This document shows positions 53,176 through 62,865 of a stretch of DNA of 64,000 nucleotides, piece by piece (position 1 is the first letter of the stretch; every line of letters starts with the position of its first letter). The stretch lies in contig JANNBB010000006.1 of NCBI GenBank assembly GCA_031385005.1, positions 62,001 through 126,000 of the forward strand. Direction: 5' to 3'. The notes below the pieces were generated by a model that did not search any database, was not told where the DNA came from, and was given only the letters and a program-made list of their open reading frames with translations. The position numbers were made by a program, and so were the translations under genes. Source of the stretch: JADKIH01 sp031385005 (GTDB lineage Bacteria; Bacteroidota; Bacteroidia; AKYH767-A; 2013-40CM-41-45).

Positions 53176-53805
53176 TTACCTTTTAAGAGAGTTTTCATAA
53201 GGCACTCTGTTTAATATTGACCTGCCTAATGTTACTTCGTCTGCATATTCCAATTCATCACCAACAGAAACTCCTCTGGCTATAGTTGAAAACCGAAACT
53301 CATTGGTACCGTTTTGAACTATTTTTTTGTAGAGATAAAAGGCCGTCGTATCACCTTCCATCGTAGCACTTAAAGCTATAATAATCTCTTTAACATCGCT
53401 TTCCTTCAAGCGATTTAAAAGTGATGGAAGATTCAAATCCGCAGGTCCAATACCATCCATAGGCGAAATAATACCACCCAATACATGGTATTTTCCTCTG
53501 AATTGATTGGTATTTTCAATAGCAATTATATCGCGTATATCCTCTACAACACAAATAACAGAGCTATCCCTGCTTTTATCCAGACAAATACCGCAAATTT
53601 CAGAATCACTCACATTGTTGCATATCGAACAATATCGAATTTGCTCGCGAAGCTTGATAATAGACTCTCCAATCATCCTTGCATCTGCCGGTGGAACTTT
53701 TAGTAAGTGTAATACTAAGCGCAAAGCTGAACGCTTTCCGATACCGGGTAACCGGCTCAATGCATTCACTGCATCGTCCACTGTTTTTGATGAAAAACTA
53801 CTCAA
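53176..53805 (-). CDS. recR: Recombination mediator RecR
   Basis: A 209-residue protein with an N-terminal helix-hairpin-helix (LSRLPGIGKRSALRLVLHLL), a C4 zinc finger (CSICNNVSDSEICGIC) and a Toprim domain (VCVVEDIRDIIAIENTNQF, LSATMEGDTTAFYLY). It works with RecO to load RecA at single-strand gaps. Length and motifs are standard. It heads a minus-strand run of six genes and is divergent from the sodium symporter. A TTG-N20-TAATTTAG pair upstream is a weak promoter candidate. Confidence 0.96.
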   Translation of the reverse strand: MSSFSSKTVDDAVNALSRLPGIGKRSALRLVLHLLKVPPADARMIGESIIKLREQIRYCSICNNVSDSEICGICLDKSRDSSVICVVEDIRDIIAIENTNQFRGKYHVLGGIISPMDGIGPADLNLPSLLNRLKESDVKEIIIALSATMEGDTTAFYLYKKIVQNGTNEFRFSTIARGVSVGDELEYADEVTLGRSILNRVPYENSLKR

Positions 53806-53890
53806 TTTCTTATGTTAATAAATTCGGAACTCAACAAGGATTGCACAGGGGCTAAATTAGTTACTTAGGTTCTTATTCACAACTCCATTC

Positions 53891-55357
53891 ATGCCTCCAG
53901 GACTAATTCTTCTTTGTGTTGTCGCTTATTCAGTGCTCCTTTTCATTGTAGTTTGGATAACGAGCAAAAACGCCGACAATGAATCATTTTTTATTGGCAA
54001 TAAGTCGTCTAAATGGTACCTGGTCGCCTATGGAATGATTGGTGCTTCCTTATCCGGAGTAACTTTTATGTCTGTTCCGGGTTTGGTGGGTGTTCATCAT
54101 TTTTCATATATGATGGTCGTTTTCGGCTACTTGTTCGGCTATGCTGTGATTGCCTTAGTTCTCTTGCCGACATATTATAAAATGAATTTAACCTCCATCT
54201 ATACATACCTCGAAACTCGTCTGGGTTTTTGGAGTTATAAAACAGGAGCTTTCTATTTCATTATTTCAAGAACAATCGGAGCTTCTTTTCGCTTATACAT
54301 CGTTATTAACGTTCTACAAACTTTCATATTTGATGGCTGGGGAGTTCCATTTTGGGTGACTGTAAGTACATTTATTCTGCTCATCTTACTTTATACATAC
54401 AAAGGTGGAGTAAAAACAATCATCTGGACGGATACTCTTCAAACAACTTTTATGATTGTCGCTCTTGTTCTTTCCGTCATACTCATTTTGCAGGAAACAG
54501 GATATTCATTGAGTGGAATACTATCCAAAATTTCAGATGATGGCTATACGCAAATTGCCAATACCGACTGGCGCTCCAAAACCTACTTCTTAAAACATTT
54601 CTTTGGCGGAATGTTCATAGCCATTGCCATGACCGGTCTCGATCAGGAAATGATGCAAAAAAATATAAGCGTAAGGACATTGAAAGACTCCCAAAAGAAC
54701 ATGTTTACTTTTAGCTTTATCTTAGTATTCATTAATTTGTTGTTTTTATTTTTAGGCGCTCTTCTTTATGTATTTGCTGAGGTGAAGGGCATTGCTATTC
54801 CTGTGAGAAGTACAGATGATTTATTCCCTGTAATAGCATTGAATTATTTGGGAGTAGCAGCCGCCATTTTTTTTATAGTAGGATTAATTTCTGCAGCTTA
54901 TCCGAGTGCAGATGGAGCATTAACAGCACTGACTTCTTCTTTCTGCATCGACTTTCTCGGAATAAGAAAAAAAAGCTGGACAGAAGAAAAACAAAAACAA
55001 ATTCGCTACACGGTTCACATTAGCTTTGCCTTACTTTTACTTTTCCTGATCATCCTTTTCCGTATCATTAATAACGATGCAATTATAAACGAGCTCTTCA
55101 CCATTGCAGGATATACCTATGGTCCGCTTCTAGGGTTATTTGCTTTCGGACTTTTAACTCGTAAAACCCCTGTAAATGACCGACTTGTTCCCATAATATG
55201 TGTCCTTTCACCTGCTATTTGTTATTTCCTCAATAAAAATTCTGTTGCCTGGTTGAACGGTTATAAATTCGGATTCGAAATGCTAATATTAAATGGCTTA
55301 ATTACGTTCATGGGATTGCTTTTTATTTCAAGGAATAATCAAAATCCTAGTAAATGA
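53891..55357 (+). CDS. Sodium:solute symporter (SSS family)
   Basis: A 488-residue polytopic membrane protein with about 13 helices. It has the SSS-family features NADNESFFIGNKSSKWYLVA, a GASLSGVTFMSVPG segment in helix 2, and TYKGGVKTIIWTDTLQTTFM, which is strongly conserved. Members take up sugars, amino acids, sialic acid or inositol with Na+. The substrate is not deducible. The LysM gene starts 26 bases after the stop, so the two may be cotranscribed. Confidence 0.92.
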   Translation: MPPGLILLCVVAYSVLLFIVVWITSKNADNESFFIGNKSSKWYLVAYGMIGASLSGVTFMSVPGLVGVHHFSYMMVVFGYLFGYAVIALVLLPTYYKMNLTSIYTYLETRLGFWSYKTGAFYFIISRTIGASFRLYIVINVLQTFIFDGWGVPFWVTVSTFILLILLYTYKGGVKTIIWTDTLQTTFMIVALVLSVILILQETGYSLSGILSKISDDGYTQIANTDWRSKTYFLKHFFGGMFIAIAMTGLDQEMMQKNISVRTLKDSQKNMFTFSFILVFINLLFLFLGALLYVFAEVKGIAIPVRSTDDLFPVIALNYLGVAAAIFFIVGLISAAYPSADGALTALTSSFCIDFLGIRKKSWTEEKQKQIRYTVHISFALLLLFLIILFRIINNDAIINELFTIAGYTYGPLLGLFAFGLLTRKTPVNDRLVPIICVLSPAICYFLNKNSVAWLNGYKFGFEMLILNGLITFMGLLFISRNNQNPSK

Positions 55358-55383
55358 TAAACTCTTCTTATTAATTTTGTTCC

Positions 55384-56493
55384 ATGAAAAGTTTAACATT
55401 ATTATTTATTTTAATCGGTTTAAATTTCAGTTTGTTTTCTCAGTCCCCGAATACAGTGACCAGAAATAAGGATGGAAAACTCTATCAGGTTTATTATGTT
55501 GTTTCCGGTGATGGCTGGTATTCCATTGCTAAGAAATTCAATACAACTTATGCAGAACTTCGATTAGCGAATAAAACAGGCGATGATAAATTAAACATCG
55601 GTCGGGAACTTCTCATACCACTAAGTAAAATTAAATCAAACGACCCTTTTTTTGAGAAAAACTACCTCGATTCATCCTCCAATTCGGCAAATAATAAACC
55701 ACTTTTTCACTTGGTAGAAAGCAATCAAACATTATACAGCATTTCTAAATTGTATCACGTAACCTTAGATCAAATTAAAAAATGGAATAACTTATCTTCA
55801 AACGATATTAAGAAAGGCCAAAAACTAATTGTCGGAAAATCTTCTTCACCAACTGTTGAATATACTGACGTTAGAAATCATAAACAACAATCATCAGAAG
55901 TCGTAAAAGAAGAATCAACCCCGGTTAATTCAATTTCACGAGAATTCACTATCGTACCCGTTCCTTCTGAAGAAGAAGAAATCGAAGGATCCCGTTGTGA
56001 AGAACCAATCTATATCAACAGAAATTACGACGTTTTCCCTTCTAATATATTAGGTGATAGCGTTTGTTTTGATAAGAAATCCCAAAAAGAAACAACACTC
56101 GGGTTATCGGAAGTTAAGAATGAAATTAAAAAAAATAATATCGACCAAAGCAACGCTGTTGAATTAGAAAATATTGATTCGGAAAAAATTGTTTTTAACG
56201 AAGACAGAAAAGAAATTCTCGAAGAGGGTTATGGTTCTTTTCTCATCGATAAAGAAACTAACCAGGAAAAATACTTCGCCTATCACCGAACAGCTCCCAA
56301 CGGCACAATTATTAAAGTGACAAATGTATCAACTGCTCAAAGCGTTTACGTGAGGGTAGTCGGTGGATTTTCGGAACCTCAATATTCAAAAGATATTATA
56401 ATTCTGATATCCGGTGTTTCAGCAGAAAAATTAGGAATAAAGGAACAAAAATTTCAAATCAAATTGCAATACGGCATAGATAAAGAAAAATGA
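55384..56493 (+). CDS. LysM protein with C-terminal DPBB (RlpA-like) domain
   Basis: A 369-residue exported protein: signal peptide (1-19), two LysM domains (about 35-80 and 105-152; YYVVSGDGWYSIAKKFNTTY and HLVESNQTLYSISKLYHVTL) separated by a short linker, a disordered acidic region (about 155-290) and a C-terminal beta-barrel (about 295-369) with AYHRTAPNGTIIKVTNVSTA that resembles the RlpA double-psi barrel. LysM binds peptidoglycan GlcNAc. Whether the barrel has lytic activity is unclear: I do not see a conserved catalytic Asp with confidence. Confidence 0.82.
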   Translation: MKSLTLLFILIGLNFSLFSQSPNTVTRNKDGKLYQVYYVVSGDGWYSIAKKFNTTYAELRLANKTGDDKLNIGRELLIPLSKIKSNDPFFEKNYLDSSSNSANNKPLFHLVESNQTLYSISKLYHVTLDQIKKWNNLSSNDIKKGQKLIVGKSSSPTVEYTDVRNHKQQSSEVVKEESTPVNSISREFTIVPVPSEEEEIEGSRCEEPIYINRNYDVFPSNILGDSVCFDKKSQKETTLGLSEVKNEIKKNNIDQSNAVELENIDSEKIVFNEDRKEILEEGYGSFLIDKETNQEKYFAYHRTAPNGTIIKVTNVSTAQSVYVRVVGGFSEPQYSKDIIILISGVSAEKLGIKEQKFQIKLQYGIDKEK

Positions 56494-56504
56494 AATTTTC
56501 AAAA

Positions 56505-56846
56505 TCAGGTTATTGGGAAATGAATTGAAATTCTTTTTATACTTGTAACGGGGTCAATAAAACAAGGACTCTTTACAAATTCATCTATAGTTCCATCTTC
56601 GTACTCGACTTTCACATGTACCTTTGAACCGGATCTGTAATTTTTAATAATTATAGACTTTTTATCGTCTGATAATTTTCCTTGAATAGGGGTGAAGTCC
56701 TTTTCATACATAAGCAGACGAATTTCTTTTGCCGGTTGAGAAAGGAAAATCTGGAAATCTTTAACATCGTTTTTTACTGGCTCCTGAGCAATAGAATTAT
56801 TTAAAAAGCCAACGAAAAAAAGAAAAAGTATAAATTTTAACAGCAT
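56505..56846 (-). CDS. Small exported protein of unknown function
   Basis: A 113-residue protein with a signal peptide (MLLKFILFLFFVGFLNNSIA) and a beta-rich mature part of about 90 residues (SGSKVHVKVEYEDGTIDEFV). The reading frame extends to 56888, but a TATCTTTG -7 box lies at 56864-56871 and GAGGA precedes the ATG at 56846, so that start is preferred; ATG 56858 is the alternative. It lies 62 bases downstream of lolA. I recognise no family. Confidence 0.7.
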   Translation of the reverse strand: MLLKFILFLFFVGFLNNSIAQEPVKNDVKDFQIFLSQPAKEIRLLMYEKDFTPIQGKLSDDKKSIIIKNYRSGSKVHVKVEYEDGTIDEFVKSPCFIDPVTSIKRISIHFPIT

Positions 56847-56863
56847 GGATGTCCTCATTATAT

Positions 56864-56871
56864 CAAAGATA
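56864..56871 (-). promoter_or_regulatory. Putative -7 box before the small exported protein
   Basis: The minus strand reads TATCTTTG, a perfect TAnnTTTG. Transcription would begin near 56858, giving a very short leader for the ATG at 56846. A candidate TTTG (56889 to 56886 on the minus strand) is only 14 bases upstream, so the -33 spacing is poor. Confidence 0.45.
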
Positions 56872-56908
56872 CAAAAAAGAGAAGACAAATTTAAACTGGT
56901 AACCTGAT

Positions 56909-57553
56909 TTAACGAAGATCGACAATTTCTGAACCGGGATAATTATCCTTGTTGAAAATAAAATTGCTATCATTCGAAGCTCCATCCGGTAAAAATTTAT
57001 CTACGAGAATAGTTTGAATGGTACCATTTTTATCGAAAATCTTAGCTGCAACAATCGTTTTCTGACTCTTGTTTATGGTAAGACGAACCTTAAATACATT
57101 TTTCGATTTTGTTTCTGAAGGAATCAATTCTACAGTTTGGCACATAACATTTTTTTCCTTCTGTTCACTGATAAACTTAGAAAGCCAACCCTTTTCATAA
57201 ATAGTAAAAATGTTGGTAGGGGTAATGGCACTCTCATCCACCTTCAAATTATCAATTTGAATTTCATTTGCGTCCTTTAAAAATGTCCACCTGGTTTTTC
57301 CATCACTGATAATTTCCTGACCAACTATCTGCAATTTGTACTTTTGTCCTTTTAGTAACAAAACACCTTTCTGTGTCTCTTTTGATTTGTCTTTTGCATT
57401 TTCAACTATTATTGAAAAATCGGCTTTAATGGACTTAAATGACTTGTATTTGTTGCTAAGTCCTTTGAGTATGTTTTCAGACTTTTTGTCGACCTGTGAA
57501 TAGCTAGAGGAAGTGAAAAATAAGAGGAGAAGGGATAATATTTTGATTTTCAT
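56909..57553 (-). CDS. lolA: LolA-like outer-membrane lipoprotein carrier
   Basis: A 214-residue periplasmic protein with signal peptide (1-19) and the LolA/LolB half-barrel: LSNKYKSFKSIKADFSIIV, GQKYKLQIVGQEIISDGKTRW and VRLTINKSQKTIVAAKIFD. LolA carries lipoproteins from the LolCDE exporter to the outer membrane, fitting the many lipoproteins in this genome. It starts 88 bases downstream of ftsK, an arrangement also found in other bacteria. Confidence 0.88.
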   Translation of the reverse strand: MKIKILSLLLLFFTSSSYSQVDKKSENILKGLSNKYKSFKSIKADFSIIVENAKDKSKETQKGVLLLKGQKYKLQIVGQEIISDGKTRWTFLKDANEIQIDNLKVDESAITPTNIFTIYEKGWLSKFISEQKEKNVMCQTVELIPSETKSKNVFKVRLTINKSQKTIVAAKIFDKNGTIQTILVDKFLPDGASNDSNFIFNKDNYPGSEIVDLR

Positions 57554-57641
57554 TTAGTTATATGAAATGGTTTGTATAAAAGTAATTCTTTTACCGAATT
57601 AACAAAAAACATTCCACAAATAATGATTTTCTAAATAAGGA

Positions 57642-60170
57642 CTAATTCTCTCTGTTCCTTAGGCCATTAAGAATCTGGCCAAGACTCATTGGGTCTTTAA
57701 TCAGAACCTCACGCGCTTTGCTGCCTTCGAAAGGGCCAATAATCTTAGCGGCTTCCAATTGATCGATTATTCGTCCTGCTCGGTTATAGCCCAGTTTAAG
57801 GCGTCTTTGAAGCAGTGAAGCAGAACCCTGCTGATGTTGAACAATCAGTTGAGCGGCCTCTTCAAATAATGGATCTCTATCATCCGGATCAAACTCTTTG
57901 CTTCCTTCACCGCTTTCGTCGACAAATTCAGGTAGGAGGTGAGCATCGGAGTAACCGCGTTGGGAACCGATAAATTCGGTAATCTTATCAACTTCAGGAG
58001 TATCAACGAAAGCACATTGCAATCGAATCAGATCTGCACCTGTTGACAATAACATATCACCACGTCCAATTAGCTGATCGGCACCTCCGGTATCTAGAAT
58101 CGTGCGCGAATCGATTTTTGAAGTTACACGGAAGGCAATTCTTGCAGGGAAGTTCGCTTTAATTGTACCGGTAATGATATTAACGGAAGGTCGCTGTGTT
58201 GCAATAATCAGGTGAATGCCAATAGCACGAGCCAACTGAGCTAAACGTGCAATAGGAGTTTCAACTTCTTTCCCGGCAGTCATAATCAAGTCTGCAAATT
58301 CATCAACAACGAGAACGATATAAGGCAGAAACTTATGGCCATTATTCGGACTTAATTTTCTGGCAATAAATTTTGTATTGTATTCTTTAATATTCCTAAC
58401 CTGAGCATTTTTCATTAGCTCATAACGCTGATCCATTTCAATACAAAGGGAATTAAGCGTATGTATTACCTTCTTTGTGTCTGTAATAATGGCATCTGCT
58501 TCGCCGGGAAGTTTTGCCAAAAAATGTCGTTCGATCGTTTTAAACAAAGTCAATTCAACTTTTTTAGGATCTACCAGAACAAACTTTACCTGGGCTGGAT
58601 GTTTCTTGTATAACAATGAAACCAGAATTGCATTGAGGCCAACAGACTTTCCCTGGCCGGTAGCACCGGCCATAAGCAGGTGAGGCATGCGCGTTAAATC
58701 AGCAACGAAAACTTCATTGCTGATGGTCTTACCCAGACCAATGGGTAATTCATAATCTGAATTAAAAAACTTTTCAGAACCCAAGATACTCTTCATGGGA
58801 ACGACTTCAGGACGCAAATTGGGAACCTCAATACCAATTGTTCCTTTACCCGGAATAGGAGCAATTATTCGAATCCCCAAAGCAGCCAAACTTAATGCTA
58901 TATCGTCTTCGAGATTTTTAATTTTAGAAATTCGAACCCCTGCTTGTGGTACAATCTCAAAAAGTGTAACAGTAGGTCCGATAGTTGCCTTAATTTTTTC
59001 AATCGAAATATTGTAGTGACTCAACGTTTCGACAATTTTATTTTTATTTGCCTCCAACTCCTCTTTGTTGACTTCAATTTTTTTGTCGCCATAGTTTTCA
59101 AGAAGATCGAGTGTTGGATATTTATAATCAGACAGATCGAGTGTTGGATCATAATCACCTTGTGCATGAGGAAGTTCTTCGTTGCCTTCTAATACGAGGG
59201 TTTCCTCTTCAATTGCGGCAACTTCAAGTGGAACATCTCCATCTAATTGCGGCTTTATTTGTATTGGAGTTATTTCAAGTTCTTCAGCAGTTACAATTTC
59301 GTCTTCGTTTTCATTTTCAATTATTTCGGGTTCCTCTTCATCCAGATTAATAAAGTCAACGTCTTCATCCTCCTTATCATCACTAGTAGCGGTTAAATTT
59401 TCATTTAAATCCAGTTCGATTACTTTTGCATGCTCTTCCTTACTCTTTATTGTATTTCCAACAACCTGAACAGGAGATTTTTCTTCTTCTACTTCGTTTT
59501 GATCGATTTCATCAACTTGATTTTCTTTCGACCATTTTAAAGGCATATTAAATGCAACAACAAAGAATCCAACAGCAGAAAACACCAGCAATGTTCCTGT
59601 TCCAATAAACCCAATTACCGAGTTAAGCATTTGGCTCATTCTATATCCATAACCTCCGGCTAACATTAATAAAGAAGATGATTTATGAAAAATAAAGCCC
59701 AGAAAAGTCGATAACCAAATTAAAGTAAACAAAGAATAGCGAAACGATTTGCCTATTGGAAACAATGAAATTTCCCATAAAATTTTCACTCCCATCAGGA
59801 AGGATAAGAATGGAAAAACAAAAGAAGAAATTCCAAACCAATCATTTTGGAATTTAAGTCCTGTAATGGCTCCTAATTTCCCTAACCAATTTTCAACTTC
59901 AATATCTGATCGGGATAACAAACCAAAAACCGAATCTGCTTCTGCAATTGCCTGATCGGTTTTCCAGGAAAATAAATTAGAAATGAAAGCTATCATCATA
60001 AAAAATGATACCATGATCAATACCAACCCAAAAATCTTATGCGTTCTTTCGTCTAAAAAAAAGTGATTGATTGCTTGAATACGTTCAGAAAAAGACAACT
60101 TGTTCTTTTTGGAACGATCCTTCTTTGTTTTTACTTCCTCAACCTGCTCACTCTTGAGCTTATTTGCCAT
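57642..60170 (-). CDS. ftsK: DNA translocase FtsK
   Basis: An 842-residue FtsK/SpoIIIE protein. Four N-terminal membrane helices (about 45-210) are followed by a Glu/Asp-rich linker (about 220-345), a twin PTLDL motif (about 345-360), and the motor: Walker A AGATGQGKS (Lys508), Walker B IVLVVDEFADLIM and an IATQRPSVNIITG segment. The C-terminal gamma winged helix (about 770-842) recognises KOPS-like sites. It pumps chromosome DNA through the division septum. The linker is short and acidic compared with E. coli. Confidence 0.96.
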   Translation of the reverse strand: MANKLKSEQVEEVKTKKDRSKKNKLSFSERIQAINHFFLDERTHKIFGLVLIMVSFFMMIAFISNLFSWKTDQAIAEADSVFGLLSRSDIEVENWLGKLGAITGLKFQNDWFGISSFVFPFLSFLMGVKILWEISLFPIGKSFRYSLFTLIWLSTFLGFIFHKSSSLLMLAGGYGYRMSQMLNSVIGFIGTGTLLVFSAVGFFVVAFNMPLKWSKENQVDEIDQNEVEEEKSPVQVVGNTIKSKEEHAKVIELDLNENLTATSDDKEDEDVDFINLDEEEPEIIENENEDEIVTAEELEITPIQIKPQLDGDVPLEVAAIEEETLVLEGNEELPHAQGDYDPTLDLSDYKYPTLDLLENYGDKKIEVNKEELEANKNKIVETLSHYNISIEKIKATIGPTVTLFEIVPQAGVRISKIKNLEDDIALSLAALGIRIIAPIPGKGTIGIEVPNLRPEVVPMKSILGSEKFFNSDYELPIGLGKTISNEVFVADLTRMPHLLMAGATGQGKSVGLNAILVSLLYKKHPAQVKFVLVDPKKVELTLFKTIERHFLAKLPGEADAIITDTKKVIHTLNSLCIEMDQRYELMKNAQVRNIKEYNTKFIARKLSPNNGHKFLPYIVLVVDEFADLIMTAGKEVETPIARLAQLARAIGIHLIIATQRPSVNIITGTIKANFPARIAFRVTSKIDSRTILDTGGADQLIGRGDMLLSTGADLIRLQCAFVDTPEVDKITEFIGSQRGYSDAHLLPEFVDESGEGSKEFDPDDRDPLFEEAAQLIVQHQQGSASLLQRRLKLGYNRAGRIIDQLEAAKIIGPFEGSKAREVLIKDPMSLGQILNGLRNREN

Positions 60171-60405
60171 GAATTCCCTTATTTTATTATGGTTTTAAAG
60201 ATAAATACGCGTCTTTCCTGCATTCCCAAGACTTTTAAAAGATATGAACAACGTTTTCAATAGATTATTGAGGTATTTAACTTCAAACGCAGTTAATCAA
60301 AAAGATATTTTTGAGAGGAAAAAAAATCAGAAAAATTATCTGCGAAAAAACTGTCAGAAAGTTTAAATATTTATATTCGTAAAATAATAAAATAGCCTAA
60401 AATCT

Positions 60406-61077
60406 ATGAAATCCGCTTCTTATTTTTTCTTGTTATTCTTTTTAACCCACAATATAGTTTGGGCACAAAGCACAACAAAAGACACCTATTCCGGAAAAAT
60501 AATCTTTGATATCACTTATCAGGATGCTAAACTCGATAAAAAGAATATGGATAATATGCCTACTGAATCCATCGTTTATTTTAAAGATAATTTAATGAAA
60601 ATGGAAATGAGTCTGCCAATGGGAAAAACAACTCTTATTTCCGACCATTCAACCGGTAAGGGTACAATGCTAATGGACATGATGGGAAATAAATTTTCTG
60701 TCAAAATGGATAAGAGCGATTTGGAAAAAGAAAAAAAGAGTAAAGAAAATACAAAAGTTACAATCCCCGGGGAAACTAAATTAATAGCCGGATACAATTG
60801 TAAAAAAGCAATCGTAACTTTTCATACACCGGAAGGAGACAAAACCATGGATACCTGGTTCACTAACGAACTTAAAATAAAAAATTCTTTCAGCTCTCAG
60901 ATTGAAGGAATCGATGGTTTTCTTATGGAGTTTTATACAACTCAAAATGGCATGAGCATGAAAATGAAAGCACGCAGCCTCGAATTTACGAGTATTGATA
61001 ACTCCGAATTTGTTATTCCTGAGGGCTATACACCTTTCGATATGGATGCCTTAAAAAAAATGCAGGGTGTAAAATAA
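60406..61077 (+). CDS. DUF4412 exported protein
   Basis: A 223-residue protein with signal peptide (1-21, ending VWAQ) and a beta-rich DUF4412/LolA-like mature part: YSGKIIFDITYQDAKLD, ESIVYFKDNLMKMEM, LIAGYNCKKAIVTF and FVIPEGYTPFDMDALKKM. The family is widespread in Bacteroidota and of unknown role; the Met-rich strands may face a lipid or metal. It ends 79 bases before recN. Confidence 0.83.
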   Translation: MKSASYFFLLFFLTHNIVWAQSTTKDTYSGKIIFDITYQDAKLDKKNMDNMPTESIVYFKDNLMKMEMSLPMGKTTLISDHSTGKGTMLMDMMGNKFSVKMDKSDLEKEKKSKENTKVTIPGETKLIAGYNCKKAIVTFHTPEGDKTMDTWFTNELKIKNSFSSQIEGIDGFLMEFYTTQNGMSMKMKARSLEFTSIDNSEFVIPEGYTPFDMDALKKMQGVK

Positions 61078-61156
61078 TGGTATTGATTTCATTATTTTTT
61101 CAACTTTTCTATTTTAATAAAGCAGCTTTGTAATTCTCTTTAATACCTTAGCTGAA

Positions 61157-62815
61157 ATGTTACAAAAATTATCTGTACAAAATTATGCATTAATCGATTC
61201 ACTCGATTTGCAATTTGGGAAAGGATTAAATATAATCACCGGTGAAACAGGTGCGGGTAAATCCGTTTTGATGGGCGCCCTCGGATTGCTTCTTGGTGAT
61301 CGCGCTGATTCATCATCTTTACTCGATAAAACAAAAAAATGTTTTATCCGTGGTGAATTCACTTCCAGTCCGGCAATTCTTGAATTCCTAAAGAAGAGCG
61401 ATATCGATTCCGATAGCGAATTAACATTACATAGAGAAATAAATAAAGAAGGTAAATCACGCAGTTTTATTAATGATACTCCTGTAAATCTTTCAACTCT
61501 TCGTGAATTAGGCGATTTACTTGTTGATATTCATTCTCAACATGAAACTTTACTGCTTAACAAAACGGATTTTCAACTTTCTGTAATCGATGCTTTCGCA
61601 AAACATCCGCAATTATTAACTGATTTTGCTTCTCGCTTTCAATCTTATCGTACACTTAAAAATGAATTGAAAGCCATGGAAGAAGAAGATAAACGATCTC
61701 GTTCAGAGTTGGATTATCTGCAATTTCAGTTTAACGAATTAGATGAAGCCGCTTTAATTCCGGGAGAACAGGTTTTGTTGGAAGAAGAATTAAAAGTGCT
61801 GAGTCATTCCGAAGAAATAAAAATAAGCACCAATAAAATTTCTGCAATTATAGAAGGTGCTGAAAAAAGTCTGTTATCCGGATTAAATGAATCCGTAAAT
61901 CTACTTTCCGGGATTACAAAATATTCATCTGAATTCAATGAAAGCCAGACTCGTTTAAAAGCTGTGCAAATAGAACTGAAAGATATTATCTCCGAAATCG
62001 AACATGCTTCAGATAAAATCAGCGTAGATCCAAATCGGCTTGAAATCATTAACGACAGACTGAATTTTATTTACCGGCTGGAACAAAAACACCGCATTGA
62101 TAATGTGGAAGGCTTGATTACCTTAAGAGATTCTATTAGCGAAAAGTTATTAAACTTCAGTTCTTTGGAAACAAAAATGATTCAGTCCAAAAAAGAATTG
62201 GAATCCTTGTTTCTGGATTTGAAAAAAACTTCTGTTCAAATTTCTGAAAACAGAAAAAATACTCTTTCGGGAATAGAAACAAAAATAAAAAAACTATTGG
62301 CAGATCTCGCCATGCCCGATGCAGTATTGAAAATTGAAGTAACCGATAAGGGAGACGAAGACATGAATGAAACCGGAAGAGATAAGGTGAAGTTTTTGTT
62401 TTCTGCAAATAAAGGAATTGCATACTCCGATATCAGCAAGGTTGCTTCGGGCGGTGAATTGAGTAGGCTAATGCTTTCTTTAAAAGCCAGCGTTGCCAAA
62501 TTAATCGATCTGCCCACGATCGTTTTCGATGAAATTGATACCGGTGTAAGTGGAGAAACAGCTTTCAAAATCGGAAAGGTTATGCAAGAGCTATCTCTTT
62601 CTCATCAATTGCTTGCCATTACACATCTTCCTCAGATTGCAAGCAGGGGAGAAGACCACTTTTATGTTTTTAAAGAAGTGACAGGAAAGAAAACATATAC
62701 AAAAGTGCGAAAACTCACTTATGATGAAAGAATTGTAGAAGTCGCAAGAATGCTAAGCGGAGATAAACCAACTGCAATTGCTCTTGAAAATGCAAAGGAA
62801 CTTCTCAAAGTATAA
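61157..62815 (+). CDS. recN: DNA repair protein RecN
   Basis: A 552-residue SMC-like ATPase: N-terminal Walker A GETGAGKSVLMGALG, a Q-loop region (DIHSQHETLLL), a central coiled coil (about 150-365), and the C-terminal signature ASGGELSRLMLSLK with Walker B PTIVFDEIDTGVSG and a LAITHLPQIAS His-loop. It organises broken DNA ends during recombination. Length and motifs are complete. It starts 79 bases after the DUF4412 gene. Confidence 0.97.
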   Translation: MLQKLSVQNYALIDSLDLQFGKGLNIITGETGAGKSVLMGALGLLLGDRADSSSLLDKTKKCFIRGEFTSSPAILEFLKKSDIDSDSELTLHREINKEGKSRSFINDTPVNLSTLRELGDLLVDIHSQHETLLLNKTDFQLSVIDAFAKHPQLLTDFASRFQSYRTLKNELKAMEEEDKRSRSELDYLQFQFNELDEAALIPGEQVLLEEELKVLSHSEEIKISTNKISAIIEGAEKSLLSGLNESVNLLSGITKYSSEFNESQTRLKAVQIELKDIISEIEHASDKISVDPNRLEIINDRLNFIYRLEQKHRIDNVEGLITLRDSISEKLLNFSSLETKMIQSKKELESLFLDLKKTSVQISENRKNTLSGIETKIKKLLADLAMPDAVLKIEVTDKGDEDMNETGRDKVKFLFSANKGIAYSDISKVASGGELSRLMLSLKASVAKLIDLPTIVFDEIDTGVSGETAFKIGKVMQELSLSHQLLAITHLPQIASRGEDHFYVFKEVTGKKTYTKVRKLTYDERIVEVARMLSGDKPTAIALENAKELLKV

Positions 62816-62865
62816 TTGTTCAATTAAGTTTTTGGAAAAACTATATTTACATAAAAAATAATATT

